From: Tetradesmus obliquus
Lineage: Eukaryota > Chlorophyta > Chlorophyceae > Sphaeropleales > Scenedesmaceae
Assembly: GCA_030272155.1 (NCBI GenBank)
Contig: CP126205.1
Span: 670,501-734,500, forward strand
Length of the DNA: 64,000 nt
Direction of reading: 5' to 3'
This document shows positions 24,202-35,766 of this stretch, piece after piece. A program made the position numbers and the translations under genes. A model generated the notes under the pieces. The model had not been told where the DNA came from and made no database searches. It was given only the letters and a program-made list of their open reading frames with translations. Numbering within the stretch: the first letter of the stretch is position 1; every line of letters begins with the position of its first letter.

Positions 24202-25321
24202 GTTTCGGTGGGCTGCTGCACGCTGCACGCCAGCATCCGTGTTGTGCCTTGCAACTGGCCTGCAAGCCGAGCTTATCAGGGCTGCAGCCAGCGTACCCGC
24301 CTTTGTACAACCGCTGCCGCCTCGCACCACCTTGTGTAGCACAAGGAGTAGCAGCGTATTGTAGCTGACACGATCCACTTCTCGGCACCCGGTACAAATA
24401 TATCACCGGCAGTACAAGGCAAATAGAGGGCGTGGAGCCCAGGCGCGCCGCCCCTAGCCACACACGCCTTCCCCAGCCTTAACTTACCCAGGAGCTGCAG
24501 AGCTGCCTGGGTAGTCACTCACTCACTCACTCACTATCGCCTGCAGTGGCTCAGTGATACTCTAGCGTACAGTGCATCAGACGGCCAGGTCTAAGGTAGG
24601 AGGCGTGGAGGCACATGAGGTATCCTCATCGCCACACACATCCCCTTCCTTAATTTACGCGGGTGTTAAGTGTGAACACACCACGCGTAGCTCATTCATA
24701 CATTCATACGGCCAGGCCTGCATCCCCATTTGTCAGCGCCCTCATGGCCTCCTCGCTGGGCAGCTTATCCTGCAGCTTCAAGTCTTGGGCCCCAACGCAA
24801 AACACCCAACACCCTATCAAACCTGAACCCCAATCATTCAATGCAGCTGGGCCGCCCGCATCAACCCTGAACTCCGACCCCTCATTGCGCAGCGAGGCGG
24901 CTGATTGCACGCTGACAGGTGGAGCCCTCCATTTGTCAGTGTGCAATCAGCCTCCTTGCTGCGCAGCTTGTCCTGCACCGCAGCTGCTGATGATGATCAA
25001 GCGCCACAGTACACAACGCACAACAACAGCCATTCGGTGCTTCTGCAGCTTCCGCTGCTGCTGCCACACAGAGGTTCCCGTGTCAGCGTCCACTTTGCCT
25101 CCTTGCTGCCCAGCTTGTCCAGCAGCTCTACAGCTTGAACCATTAAGCAACATAAGACCCAAAACCCCCAAACCCTGCACCTTTACACTTCATGGCCCCA
25201 CCTGTCAGCGTCCGCTTGGCCTCCTCGCTGCGCAGCTTGTCTTGCAGCTCACTGGTGCCGCCACACGTGGAGCAGCACACCTGGGTATGCAGCAGTGGCA
25301 GCAGCAGCAGCGGCAGGAGCA

Positions 25322-25366
<45 letters not shown>

Positions 25367-27720
25367 GCAGCACAAACAGCAAGGTGTTGACTAGATGGCT
25401 TTGCAGCTGTCCTGCAGCTCACTGGTGCCGCCACACGTGGAGCAGCGCACCTGAAGGCAGGTGCGGCAGCGGCAGCAGCAGCAGGGGCATCAGCAGCAGA
25501 AACAGCAAGGGCTGGAGGTGTTGACTGGATGGCTTGACGGCTGTCCTGCAGCTCACTGGTGCTGCCACACATGGAGCAGCACACCTGGCAGCAGCAGGAG
25601 TGTGTAATGGCAGCGGCAGCAGCAGCAGCAGCAGCAGTGTGGCAGCTTGTTCAATGCCTGGCTACAAGCGAGTGAGCAGGCCAACCTGCAGGAAGCAGCT
25701 AAGAAATGTCTCAAGGACGTGAACGCTTCCTGCACCAAACACTGACGCAGTCCCAGCAAGCTGTTGTGGCTGTGTCCATGTTAATTTGTAGAAAGTAACA
25801 CAACATGACGGAACATCACGCGACAGCCTTGGACCCCACCTCATCCACCAGGGGCTGCAGTGATACACCGCCCAGCCACTGCCCAGGGGGCAACCCGAGG
25901 CCGCTTGCTGCACTGTTGAACAGCTTGTGAGCACGCCACCCAGCTCAGGTGACATTTACAGATGCAAAAGGGCTGCCAACAACCCCACAATTACCGCTTT
26001 CTGTATTGCGTGTGTCACAAAAGTAACAAGCTTGCCCCCCACCTCATCCACCAGGGGCTGCAGTGATACGCCGCCCAGTGACTGCCCAGGGGCCAGCCCG
26101 ATGCCATCGCAGCGGCCAGCACGCCGCAGCAGCGCCTCGTACTGATGCCTGAAGGTGAATGCACGGCGCCAGCTGTCCTGCAAACACGAAATTACACCCA
26201 CAGCATCCGACTTGAGTGCTGGTGTACTTGAATGTTATCATTCCTGATTAACTTGAGTCCAATGCCGTTGCACCGGCCAGCACGCCGCAGCAGAGCCTCG
26301 TACTGATGCCTGAAGGTAAAAGCGCGGCGCCAGCTGTCCTGCACAGCACGAGATTGGTGCAAGACATGTTGATTGTTTGGAATATGCGCCGCGGCAGAGC
26401 TTGCACTGCTACCTGAAGGCTTGTACGGCGCCAGCTGTGCTGCAAGCACAAAATCAGACCCGAAGTATCTGGGATGAGTGCTGGCACACTTGACGGGTCT
26501 CAACCTTGGTTATACTGAGCCTAACGCTGTCGCAACGGCACAAACACCGCTGTAGCGCCTCATGCTGCTGCCTGAACATGTACGCACAGCGCCAGCTGTC
26601 CTGCAAGTGGGGCAATCTGGGGGCAAGTCTGTCAGCCTGTATCTGCCAAAGGGTTCTTGAGCAGCACTCAGTGTCGGGTGAAGTCGCCCCAGCAAGTGAT
26701 ATACGCTGCCACTGCCACCCTTGCAAGACGGATGTGTTCATGCTGCCTTGCTTCCTCACCTGCAGCAGGTCATGCACCGCCAAATTCCTGTGCCTACACA
26801 GCAGCTGCTGCTGTCAGCGCTATCACATCGCCACCTGCAGCAGGTCATGGACCGCGAGGTTCCAGAGCAGCACTCACTGCTGCCCCTGCCAGCCATACAT
26901 GCTGCCCCTGTCACCCTTGCAAGCCGTTTGTGCTGATGCTGCCTTGCTTCCCCACCTGCAGTAGGTCGCGCGCTGCAACGTTCCTGTGCCCACACAGCAG
27001 CTGCCACAGTCCGCCATACATGTTGCCGCTCAGCGGTGACATGTCATTCCTGCCAGCCGCACTCCCACCTAGGCCCCTCACCTGCAGCAGGTCGTGCACC
27101 GCCAGGTTCCTGTGCCCACACAGCAGCTGCTTGAGGATGACCAGGTCACTGTGGCCCCTATGCAGGGGGAAGGCAGTGCCCCACCTGATGCAAGAGCAGC
27201 AGCAGGAACAGCAGCAGTCAGGGAGGCGGGAAACAAATTGTTTCAGACAAGCACCGAGCAAACTCCCCAGACTGCTAAAGCCCCAGCCCCCAAACCCTGG
27301 CCGGCATGGTGTGCCCTTGAATCCGTCAAACCTGGCTTGCAAACCACAGACGCCACCAGTACTGCCTCGAGAGCTGTCCCACCTCTCCTCCCTCCAGGCC
27401 TGGTTGCCCCGCCTGCTCAGCCGTCCGCCTAAGCCCCGGCCCCTAAAACCCCAACCCTTGCCAGTGTGCAAAACTGCACCTGTACTGCCTAAATGGTTGT
27501 TACACCTCCCCTCCCTCCAGGCCTGGCTGCCCTGCTGAACAGCAGCACCACCTGCCCGCTCAAGCTGCAACCCCTAAAACCCTACCCTGGGCCATCGTGC
27601 AAAAACCCACCTGTACTGCCTGAAAGGCTGTCCCACTTCTCCCCCCTCCAGACCTGGCTGCCCCACCTGCTGTGCTGTGAGCAGCTCCTGGCTGGCCACA
27701 ATGGCAAAGGGAGGCAGCCT

Positions 27721-27752
<32 letters not shown>

Positions 27753-29103
27753 TAGTCCCATGCAACAGCAGCAAGTGAACAGGAGTGTGCCTGCATCCAG
27801 CAGCTTGCTGGCAAAGGTTGTGGGACACTCCAGCGGTGAGCAGCTCCTGGCTGGCCACAATGGCAAAGGGGTCAGCCTGCAGCAGCAGCAGCAGCAGCAG
27901 CAGTTAGTCCCATCCGACAGGAGCAAGTGAACAAGAGTGTGCCTGCATCCAGCAGCTTGCTGGTGAAGGTTGTGGGACACTCTAGCGGTGAGCAGCTCCT
28001 GGCTGGCCATGATGGCAAAGGGAAGCAGCCTGCAGCAACAGCAGAAGCAGCAGCAGCAGCAGGACCCATGGATATTACTCAAGACAGCGAATCTGAGATT
28101 CTAAAGCGCACGAACGCATTGGGTGGAACTGACACACTGCAAACCCCCAGTGACACGCGTCATGCACACGGCCCAACTATTACCGCCCTTGCTGTGTGCT
28201 TCTGGACCCTTTTAAAAGCACAAATCACATATATAGATGTATATCAACCTTCTGGAACACATATGTGTGGTTTGAAGCGCAGCAACACACTGGGTGGGAT
28301 TGATAACGAAGCCGCTCACTGGACATAACACAAGTGACAAGCGTGATGCACACGGCCCAAATGGTACCACCCTTTGCTCTGTGCACCTGTGCCTTTTGAA
28401 AGCACAAACCACATATATAGATGTATATCAACCTTCTGGAACACATATGCGCGGTTTGAGGCGCAGCAACACACCGGGCGGGATTGATTAAGAAGGCGCT
28501 CACTGGACATAACACAAGTGACAAGCGTGATGCACACGGCCCAAATGGTACCACCCTTGCTGTGCGCTTCTGGACCTGTTAAAAGCACAAACCACATATA
28601 AAGATGAATATCAACCTTCTGGAACACATATGCGCGGTTTGAAGCGCAGCAACACACCGGGCAGGATCGATGAAGAAGGCGCTCACTGGACATAACACAA
28701 GTGACAATCGTGATGTACACGGCCCAAATGGTACCACCCTTGCTGTGCGCTTCTGGACCTTTTGAAAGCATAAACCACATCTATAGTCATATTGGTCGAT
28801 GGCTTTGATGCTATGGCTTGATGGGTAACATGATGATGAGTCTTATATCCTTTTGACATGTGCGGGATACACCCAGCAGATTAATAGTAGGAGTTAATGA
28901 ATCAGCAAATGATCCAGTGTAAGCAGCTACGAGCCGCGCCCACCATGGCCAGGTCATGCGGCCTGAACGTGGCATAACATGCTGCTGCTGATGCTGCTGC
29001 ACTCACCTGGAGCCGTCCGCGCCCACCATAGCCAGGTCCCGCTCCCTGAAGGAGTACGTCTCCAGACACAGCTCACGCGCAAGACCCACAGCCTCCGGGG
29101 GCT

Positions 29104-29195
<92 letters not shown>

Positions 29196-29271
29196 TTTCA
29201 TACAACCGCCGGAAGGAGTATGTCTCCAGGCACACAGCTCACGCGCGAGACCCACAGCCTCAGGGGGCTGC

Positions 29272-29310
<39 letters not shown>

Positions 29311-29938
29311 GGTTGTGGCAACAATCGTCAGACATGTGCAGGGGCTGATGCGCACCTGTTTTCAAGAAACAGCCGGCAAATTCAGCACGATGTCACATGC
29401 AACGGTGAGGGCAGCTTCCATGCTGTGGCAGGCTGCAGTAGCATTGGCACTGACGTTCCAGTATGCAGCTTTGCCGCCCTCACCTGCTGCTTGCCCCCAT
29501 CAACAGCTACAACAGCAGCAGCGCCTGCCTGCTGCTGTGACAGCAGCTTGGCCCGCAGCTGCTGAATGTCACCCTCCCCCAGCTGGGCACTGCCGATAGG
29601 CCGAGACACCATGCCACCACCACCAGCAGCACTGCTGCTGCCGTTGCTGCCGCCGCTGCCCTTGCTGCTGCTGTTGTGCTGGGTCGTGGTGGGTGCATTG
29701 TTGCTGTTGCTGCTGCCGCTGCCAGCCGTAGGTGGATATGTAGCAGCAGCACTGCTGCTGCCAGGTGTGCCAGCAGCAGCACCGGCAGCAGCAGTGGCAG
29801 TAGCAGCAAAAGGAGTGGGCCTGCTGCTGCTGGGCTTGGCACCAGAAGCAAGTGCAGCAGCAGCTGCTGCAGCCACTGACGGGGCCCCTGCCCTGTCAGT
29901 CCTGGCAATGATGTTGGCTGTCTGGCCACTTGTTGTGC

Positions 29939-29971
<33 letters not shown>

Positions 29972-30571
29972 GTGGTTCTTGAGCTGCAGATGCAGATGCA
30001 GCACGCTGAGCAGGCGTGGAAGGCGCAGGGGTAGAGCCAGCCCTGCTGCTGCTGCTGCCGTTGATGGCTTCACCTCCTGGGCTGCTTTTGCGCGGTGGGC
30101 TGCTGCTGCTGCTGCTGCTGCCGTGGTGGATAACCTGCATGGCAGAGCAAGCAAGCTTCAGTCTGCAGCAGAACCATCAGACAAATGTGAAAAGGGTTGC
30201 AAGAGTGATCTGCAGCAGCTCCTGCCGCAAGTCTGCCAGCTGCTGATGTGTGCCGTTGTCAGCCTTGGTGATGACAAGGGACACATGCCATAACAAAGTA
30301 ACAGAATAACAACTGTCATATTGTCATTTCACCTGCAGCAGCTCCTGTCTGAAGTCTGCCAGCTCCTGGTCTGTGAGGGTGTCATCCTTGGCAATGACAA
30401 GGGACACATGTTGCAATTGCTTATACAAACTAACAACTGAAATGTTGTCATTTCACCTGCAGCAGCTCCTGCCTGAAGTCAGCCAGCTCCTGGTCTGTGA
30501 AGGTGTCAGCCTTGGCTATGACGGGGATGACTGCAACCAGCTTGCTGATGGCCGCCATCATGATCCTGATG

Positions 30572-30606
<35 letters not shown>

Positions 30607-30639
30607 GCGGCAGCAGCAGCAGCAGCAGCGGCGGCAGCG

Positions 30640-30670
<31 letters not shown>

Positions 30671-32930
30671 CGGCGGCCGCGGCGGCGGCGGCAGCACGTG
30701 TGCAAAACCACATTGCATGCAGCAGCAGTGACGGCATAGCTTCTTCCCAACATCTGGTGGTTTGCTTGTTCTGGGCATACTTGTTGTTAATCCTTTGCTG
30801 GCAGCCACACGTGTGGCCACACATTTGCCACAAAAAGCACAGCAGCATCCCGTGCAGCGCTGGCTCACCAGTCGATGGGCTTGGCGCGGTGTGGCGGCAC
30901 GAAGTAGAGGCACACAGTGATGCCGTGCCGCATCATGGTGCCAGGCACAGCGCAGTGCTCTGCAGATGGAGGGAGGTTAGAGAGGCAGTGGAGAGGGGAA
31001 GCAGAGGAACAGCAGCCAGGAAACGCTATGCTCAGTGTCTAATGCGGCAGTTGTGCATTCGGCGGTGCAGTTCAGCTGCATGGCACATTGAAGCCTCGGG
31101 ACATACGATGCAAGACAGAGCACTACATGCAGTAGCCCCAAAAGGGACCAGCAGCGTAGCAGCACAATATGCCTTGACAAGACAGCAGCCACAGACCCTG
31201 GCAGAGCCCTAGGGCCAGGCCTACTAGTTCAAATGTGTACAGCCCAAAACCCCAAAACCCCAAGACCCCACCTGTCTGCCCCGCCCTGTTCTCCCTGTAG
31301 TCCCTCTGGCGCTGCTTCAGCAGGAAGTGCACCACAGTCTTCAGGCTGTTCACCTGGCGGGGCATAAACAGGAAACAAAACTCCTTATTCTTTACTTATG
31401 TGACAGATACACAGCAGCAAAGTAGTATCTTTCAAGTCGCAGAAATGGAGCAGACGTCTGTGCTGCACCAGGTGCTGGTGCTGCTGCCTTGCCTCCCTCC
31501 TGCATGCATTTGGCCATGAGCACTGCGGGTGCAACTAGGCATGCATTACATGCCATCATGCATTCCTGCGTGTGACGTGACTGCAAGACAGCATCCATAC
31601 ATGCGGGCAGCATGTGCTGAGCTCAGAGCCACCAGCACAGCAGCAGCAGCAGGCGCCTCCTCACCAGGTTGATGTCATCACCCCAGCCAGGCATGTCCTG
31701 CAGCAGCAGCAGCAGCAGCAGCAGCGGCAGCAGCAGCAGCAGCAGGTGACAGATGAGCTGCTGGACATATGTCCTGCAAGGCTGTGCCTGCTACCACCGC
31801 CACTGGTAAAACCACCGGCCGATGCGAAGCATGCTGCACAGCCCAACAGTGATGGCATCAACAACAAAGCATTAGCGGTGCACCGGACCCACCTGGAAGG
31901 AGAAGTGCATCTCCAAGTTGCTGGTTGCATCCCTGATGGGTGCCAGCTGAATGCGCAGCGAGTCTGGGTCGGCCCGGAATGCTGAAAGGCTGGTCTTGGC
32001 GCCGGCGGTGGCAGCGCTGAACCCCGACCCGCAGCGCTGCACCAGCCAGGAGCCGATCAGGTTGCGGATGCACGTCTGCGTGTGCAGAGAGCCGGAGGGT
32101 GCAGTAACGTAATAGGCAGCACGCATCAGGTGGATGTTTGGTGGGGGCAGTGAAGCAGGCACTGGCGTCGAAGCTGATGCAGAATGCATGTGTGGCCAGT
32201 ACGAGGATCATTGTGGTCCCACATGCAAGGTAGGTCAGAAGGCAGTGCCCAGCGTTGCCCTAACACACAAACCAAACACTCGATCTGAGACAGAACCCTG
32301 AAACCTGCTCACCGTCTTGCCCAGGCCGCTCTCGCCGTACAGCATGATGTTGACATAAGTGGGGTAGGCCAGGCTGACCATGCTGAGGGAGCCCTGAGCG
32401 ATCTGCCTGTCCCAGAACTGCGGGTCTGCTGGTGCTGGCGAATGTGGCACCTGCTGCTGCTGCTGCTGCTGGTGAGAGATCCAGCCAGCTGGCGGTGCTG
32501 CATTGTCCAGATCATTGCCGCTGCTGTCATTGTCCCTGCTGTTGCTGCTGCTGCTGCTGCTGCCATGGTTGAAGTTGGTGGGAGCCATTTGAATAGCTGG
32601 AGCTGGACTGATGCTGGGGCTAGGGTTGTGCATGCTGGCAGCCCTGTTTAGGGAGCTGGCGTTTGCTGCACTGCTGCCAGCAGCAGCAACAGCAGCAGCA
32701 GCGGCGTCTGGCGTGCCGGGTAGTGTAGGGGTAACAGGTGCTGCAGCAGATGCTTTGGGCTGTTGCTGATCGTCCAAGGTATTCCTGGAGCGTGATGAGC
32801 CCACTGAAACAGCTGCAGGTGCTGTTGGCAGCATGTCTTGTGCTTGCTGCTGCTGCTGCTGCTGCTGCTGCTGGGCAGGTATGCAGTGGCGTCTCAGCGC
32901 TTCGATAGAAGGAGGCTTGATCGGCCCCAT
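23253..32930 (-). CDS. Septin GTPase with long low-complexity insertions
   Basis: Minus-strand exons that keep phase: 32930-32313, 32075-31893, 31697-31665, 31353-31272, 30959-30869, 30565-30457, 30134-29484, 29101-29007, 27718-27611, 27184-27082 and 26177-26043. After one unresolved exon near 25690-25760 come 25280-25202, 24163-24052 and 23396-23253 (TAA); about 850 residues. Septin landmarks in order: P-loop GESGLGKTTCIRNLI, G3 DMPGWGDDIN, CLYFVPPHRAKPIDW, VIPVIAKADTFTDQEL (G4), LPPFAIVASQELL, RQYRWG, HSDLVILKQLL, then a C-terminal coiled coil (ELQDKLRSEEAKR, VIEHLRAELEEAR). Septins polymerise into filaments at membranes and division sites; green algae are known to have them. Odd points: a 33-nt micro-exon carries G3; there is a 200-residue Gln/Ser-rich N-terminus; and a 217-residue low-complexity exon follows G4. 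Most introns are made of exon echoes. Confidence 0.9.
23440..23760 (-). repeat. Two or three head echoes of the septin last exon
   Basis: Copies of acceptor plus AASGVIEHLRAELEEARA at about 23440-23515 and 23570-23640, and a weaker one at 23695-23760. Confidence 0.85.
23805..23990 (-). repeat. Two tail echoes of the READSLRGQLQ exon (septin)
   Basis: Copies of the exon end coding GREADSLRGQLQ, at 23940-23985 (CTGCAG|GTGGG) and 23805-23875, more diverged. Confidence 0.8.
24735..25135 (-). repeat. Three tail echoes of the SELQDKLRSEEAKRTLTG exon (septin)
   Basis: Copies at about 25083-25135, 24942-24985 and 24735-24785, the last reading LQDKLPSEEAMRAL. Confidence 0.8.
25405..25595 (-). repeat. 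Two head echoes of the VCCSTCGGTSELQ exon (septin)
   Basis: Near-intact copies of acceptor plus CCSxCGSTSELQD at 25405-25452 and 25545-25592, separated by about 140 bp and interrupted by CAG runs. Confidence 0.85.
25832..26610 (-). repeat. Head and tail echoes of the DSWRRAFTFRHQYEALL exon (septin)
   Basis: The real exon is 26177-26043. Head copies lie at 26260-26345, 26400-26440 and 26530-26610 (reading DSWRCAYMFRQQHEALQR). One tail copy of SLGGVSLQPLVDE with donor lies at 25832-25885. Confidence 0.85.
26757..27015 (-). repeat. Three tail echoes of the HRNLAVHDLLQ exon (septin)
   Basis: Copies of the exon end at 26944-27010, 26830-26880 and 26757-26820. All end CTGCAG or CTGCTGCAG followed by GTGGGG, GTGGCG or GTGAGG. 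Confidence 0.85.
27355..28035 (-). repeat. Head and tail echoes of the PFAIVASQELL exon (septin)
   Basis: The real exon is 27718-27611. Head copies lie at 27985-28035 and 27816-27890 (PFAI.ASQELLTA). Tail copies of LEGGEVGQPFRQY lie at 27480-27545 and 27355-27420, one with an internal stop. Poly-CAG runs sit just before each acceptor copy. Confidence 0.88.
28105..28795. repeat. Tandem repeat, about four copies of 184-187 bp
   Basis: Units share CACATATATAGATGTATATC, GCGCAGCAACACAC, CACTGGACATAACACAAGTG and ATGCACACGGCCCAA. The first is the most diverged. The array lies inside septin intron 8 between the tail echo of exon 8 and the head echoes of exon 9. It has no relation to flanking exon sequence. 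Confidence 0.85.
28797..28839 (+). repeat. Dispersed about 45-bp motif, copy 1
   Basis: Core GGCTTGATGGGTAACATG followed by ATGATGA and preceded by TTGATGCTAT. The same motif occurs at 48447 and 49731, and inverted at 40331 and 55006. Confidence 0.8.
28925..29275 (-). repeat. Tail and head echoes of septin exon 8
   Basis: The real exon is 29101-29007. A tail copy coding FRPHDLAMVGA lies at 28925-28980. A head copy coding PPEAVGLARELC lies at 29204-29275, separated from the exon by a CAG run. Confidence 0.85.
29104..29195. repeat. (CAG)n microsatellite, about 30 units
   Basis: Almost pure CAG on the plus strand with two CAA interruptions. On the coding (minus) strand it is a CTG run directly abutting the septin exon 8 acceptor. 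Confidence 0.95.
30205..30412 (-). repeat. Two tail echoes of the AKADTFTDQEL exon (septin)
   Basis: Copies of the exon end coding KADTFTDQELADFRQELLQ at 30331-30412 and 30208-30290, spaced 123-124 bp from each other and from the real donor at 30456. The first ends CTGCAG|GTGAAA like the true exon. Confidence 0.88.
30571..30668. repeat. CAG/CGG triplet run
   Basis: About 98 bp of CAG interrupted by CGG. On the septin coding strand it is a CTG-rich tract immediately before the acceptor at 30566. Confidence 0.9.
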
Positions 32931-33224
32931 GTGCCTCTGCGTAGCTTAGCGGCCAAATATTCTTCGTGCTCTGAGTCGAACTGGCGAGTCCCTTGGCGGT
33001 AAGAGGAGGTGCCGGTTGCTGCCTTTTTAGCTGTCCGAGGAGCGGTTAGGCTGCAGCTGTCCGACGTCCCAGATCACCGCCTGGGAGCTTTAAGCAGTAC
33101 GCACAGATACTGCGTATATGTATGAAAGTCATAAATTAGCCAGCTTCTTGACGTTTCTGCAGCTTCATCAGCTGCGAACCACGCCGGGCGCCGGAAATGA
33201 CGGAAGCTCAATTTCAGCTTGAAG

Positions 33225-33515
33225 CTCGGCAGAACAGCAGGCTGGCTCATGTTGCAGCTTCAAGCAGAATTTCAGTATCTTCGCAGGCATATGCACGCAG
33301 GCATGTGCATGAAAGACGCATATATCATCCAGAATCCAACAGATGCTACCTGTGTGAAGGCCACGCGCGTTCTAGCAGAACAGCAGCTGCAGGCTGGCTC
33401 GTGTTGCGCCTTCAAGCAGAAATTAACTACCTTTGCAGGAAAATGCAGGAGAAACACAGGTATCACCAAAATCAACAGCTGCTACCTGTGTGAAGGCCAC
33501 ACGCGTTCTAGCATA
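33225..33515. repeat. Two-copy tandem repeat, about 136-146 bp
   Basis: GCTACCTGTGTGAAGGCCAC occurs near 33344 and 33480. The preceding GGCTGGCTC...CTTCAAGCAGA blocks near 33240 and 33395 also match. No link to a neighbouring exon was found. Confidence 0.75.
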
Positions 33516-34410
33516 AGACGTCTGTGATCATCCACACATGCGCAGTACATGTACTGCTTTGTCACACAGCAACTGCGACCATGAGACGCCACCGCATAGC
33601 TAAGGCGTCAGTGAGAGCTGTAGGGGGCCTGTGACGAGTGCCTTGCGGTCAATGCTGCATGCGGCATGCCAGCTGCCAGCAGTACTGCACTAGTGCAGCG
33701 GCAGCCTGCGACAGGCAGGGTGCGTTGCCAAGCACCTTCAGCACAATCTGTTTCACACGGACGTGCACCTGCAGACACCTGACGTTGCCGGAAAGCAAGG
33801 CAGCATTCCAGGAAGGGCTCGTGTGCGGACGTTACTGACCGGTCTTGAGCAGGCTGCACAGGCAAGCCGCACAGCCTCTTTGAGCCTGCAGGCTGCTGCT
33901 GCTGCTGCTGCCGCTGCTGCAGCACTGCACGTCAATTATAATTGATTGCTGATTGTAGTGAATGAAGCAGCTAGTAATCTTCACGTAAGCACTTAGCCAG
34001 TGGCAAGCAGCGTGGCAGTTGAGACTGTCTGACAGTGACTGTCAACTGCAGAGCAGATGAGCGAAGCATCACTGAATGTGCCCCCAACACATATGCAAAA
34101 AAGGACAGGTTCAAACATATACATACAGCACAGACACAGACATGGGAGCCATTGAACCACATCTAGGACTCTGCCTTGAGCATTACTCGAAGCCTGTACC
34201 TGAGGTGCAGGGCTGTGGAGCTGTACAACGTTATGGTGCTATCCCTTATATCGGCAGCTGATCGACGTTCTGCTGTTCATATGAGTTGAAAGCGTGTTTG
34301 TTTGGCACTTGCAGCTCACGATCCAAAGACTGCACAGGCACACCCGCTCTGCAAACCAACTGAAGCTCGTCTTCACGTATCGACGCTTCCACGTTACAAC
34401 CGTTCTTACC

Positions 34411-34418
34411 TATATAAA
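34411..34418 (+). promoter_or_regulatory. TATA-like box upstream of PSMA4
   Basis: TATATAAA lies 53 bp before the ATG at 34471, which would allow a short 5' leader. Position and sequence fit a core promoter element; nothing else confirms it. Confidence 0.4.
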
Positions 34419-34470
34419 GATCCATACATCTTAATACCGTTCGAATCGTTAACAGCAGCAGTCAGGCACC

Positions 34471-35285
34471 ATGGCTCGCAGATACGACAGCAGAACAACC
34501 ATCTTCAGCCCAGAGGGCCGCTTGTATCAAGTGGAGTATGCCATGGAGGCTATTTCGAACGCAGGAGCAGCCATCGGTATGCTATGCACCGATGGAGTGG
34601 TGCTGGTAGCAGAGAAGAAGATCACATCAAAGGTGCGGTGCACACCTGCTGCTGTACAGTAGGGCCCCACCTTGCTGGGGTGGCACAGCAATAGCCCTAT
34701 CATTTGTCTTTTGCTGTGATCCATTCGTTTACAAAAGCAGGTTTAGACGTTCAGCAGCATAACATGCACACCCCTCCTGCATGCATACGTTGGCGCATGC
34801 ACAGCCCCTTGTGCAACCTGGCATAAATAATGTCTTACAGCAGCAGCACAGACGGCTGTTATCAGGAAGCCAGCTAACATTACCAATAGGTGGTGTGTAA
34901 CAGCTGCCTTTATCCTCAGCACCAGCTTGCTCCGCGTTTGCAATGACATGCTGTTCCTTGCTGAACGATCGCAGTTGCTGGACACCAAGGCTGTGGGTGT
35001 GCGGCGTGAGAAGATGTACAAGCTGGACGACCACCTGGCCTGCGCAGTAGCAGGCATCACAGGTGCGCAGAAGCAGCAGCAGCAGCACATGGTTACGCAA
35101 CAAGCAGCACGATAAGTTGTACGCAGCAGCAGTAGCAGGCGTCACAAGTGCGCAGCAGCAGGCGCGCGTATTGGACGACCGCCTGGCAACAGCACTCTTT
35201 GTGCTCACCTCAGAGCACATATTGTGCTCAGTTGTAGGCATCACAGATGAGCAGCAGCAGCAGCAGGCGGCATCACAGGTGCTTC

Positions 35286-35320
<35 letters not shown>

Positions 35321-35734
35321 CGGCTCTGCAGCAGCCTGCAGCCAGTGGCGATACACAGCAGCTGCAGCTAACGTCGTCGTGCATCAGCTCGGTCTTGGGT
35401 TGTACGATGCAGCTGCTGCAGCATGCCATGCAGTGTGGCAGGGGAGACAGCATGACGTTGCTGCAGCTGCAGGCTGGGATACCGGGTGTGAGGCTGCGTG
35501 CGATGACTTGCCGCTTGTGTTACGGATCAGCAGCATGGGCAGGACTGGATGGTGCCAGGCAAATGCTTTGTGTCGAAAATATATTGTTGTCAGGCGCAGG
35601 TAGCAAGCAGAAACCAAGGAAGGCAGAGTATCTGCCGTCCACGGTTGGACAGACATTCAGTCATCCATGGCGCGCCTGTCCGGCTGTCAGGCAGTTGTTG
35701 TAAGAACGTGTGTTGTGTAAAGACATTCATCTGC

Positions 35735-35766
<32 letters not shown>

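Larger units (their letters stand above)
32931..34470. other. Divergent intergenic region, septin and PSMA4
   Basis: Separates two divergently transcribed genes and should hold both promoters. It contains the tandem repeat at 33225-33515 and a TATA-like box at 34411. No gene supported. Confidence 0.5.

Noticed and set aside
25665-25760. Plus-strand frame coding NLQEAAKKCLKDVNASC
   Set aside because: Looks coding over about 20 residues, but it sits inside the septin gene on the other strand with no splice partners or start.
29072-29324. Long Leu-, Ala- or Cys-rich open frames over CAG/CTG runs, on both strands
   Set aside because: Triplet repeats keep all frames open; the products are homopolymeric and overlap better-supported exons.
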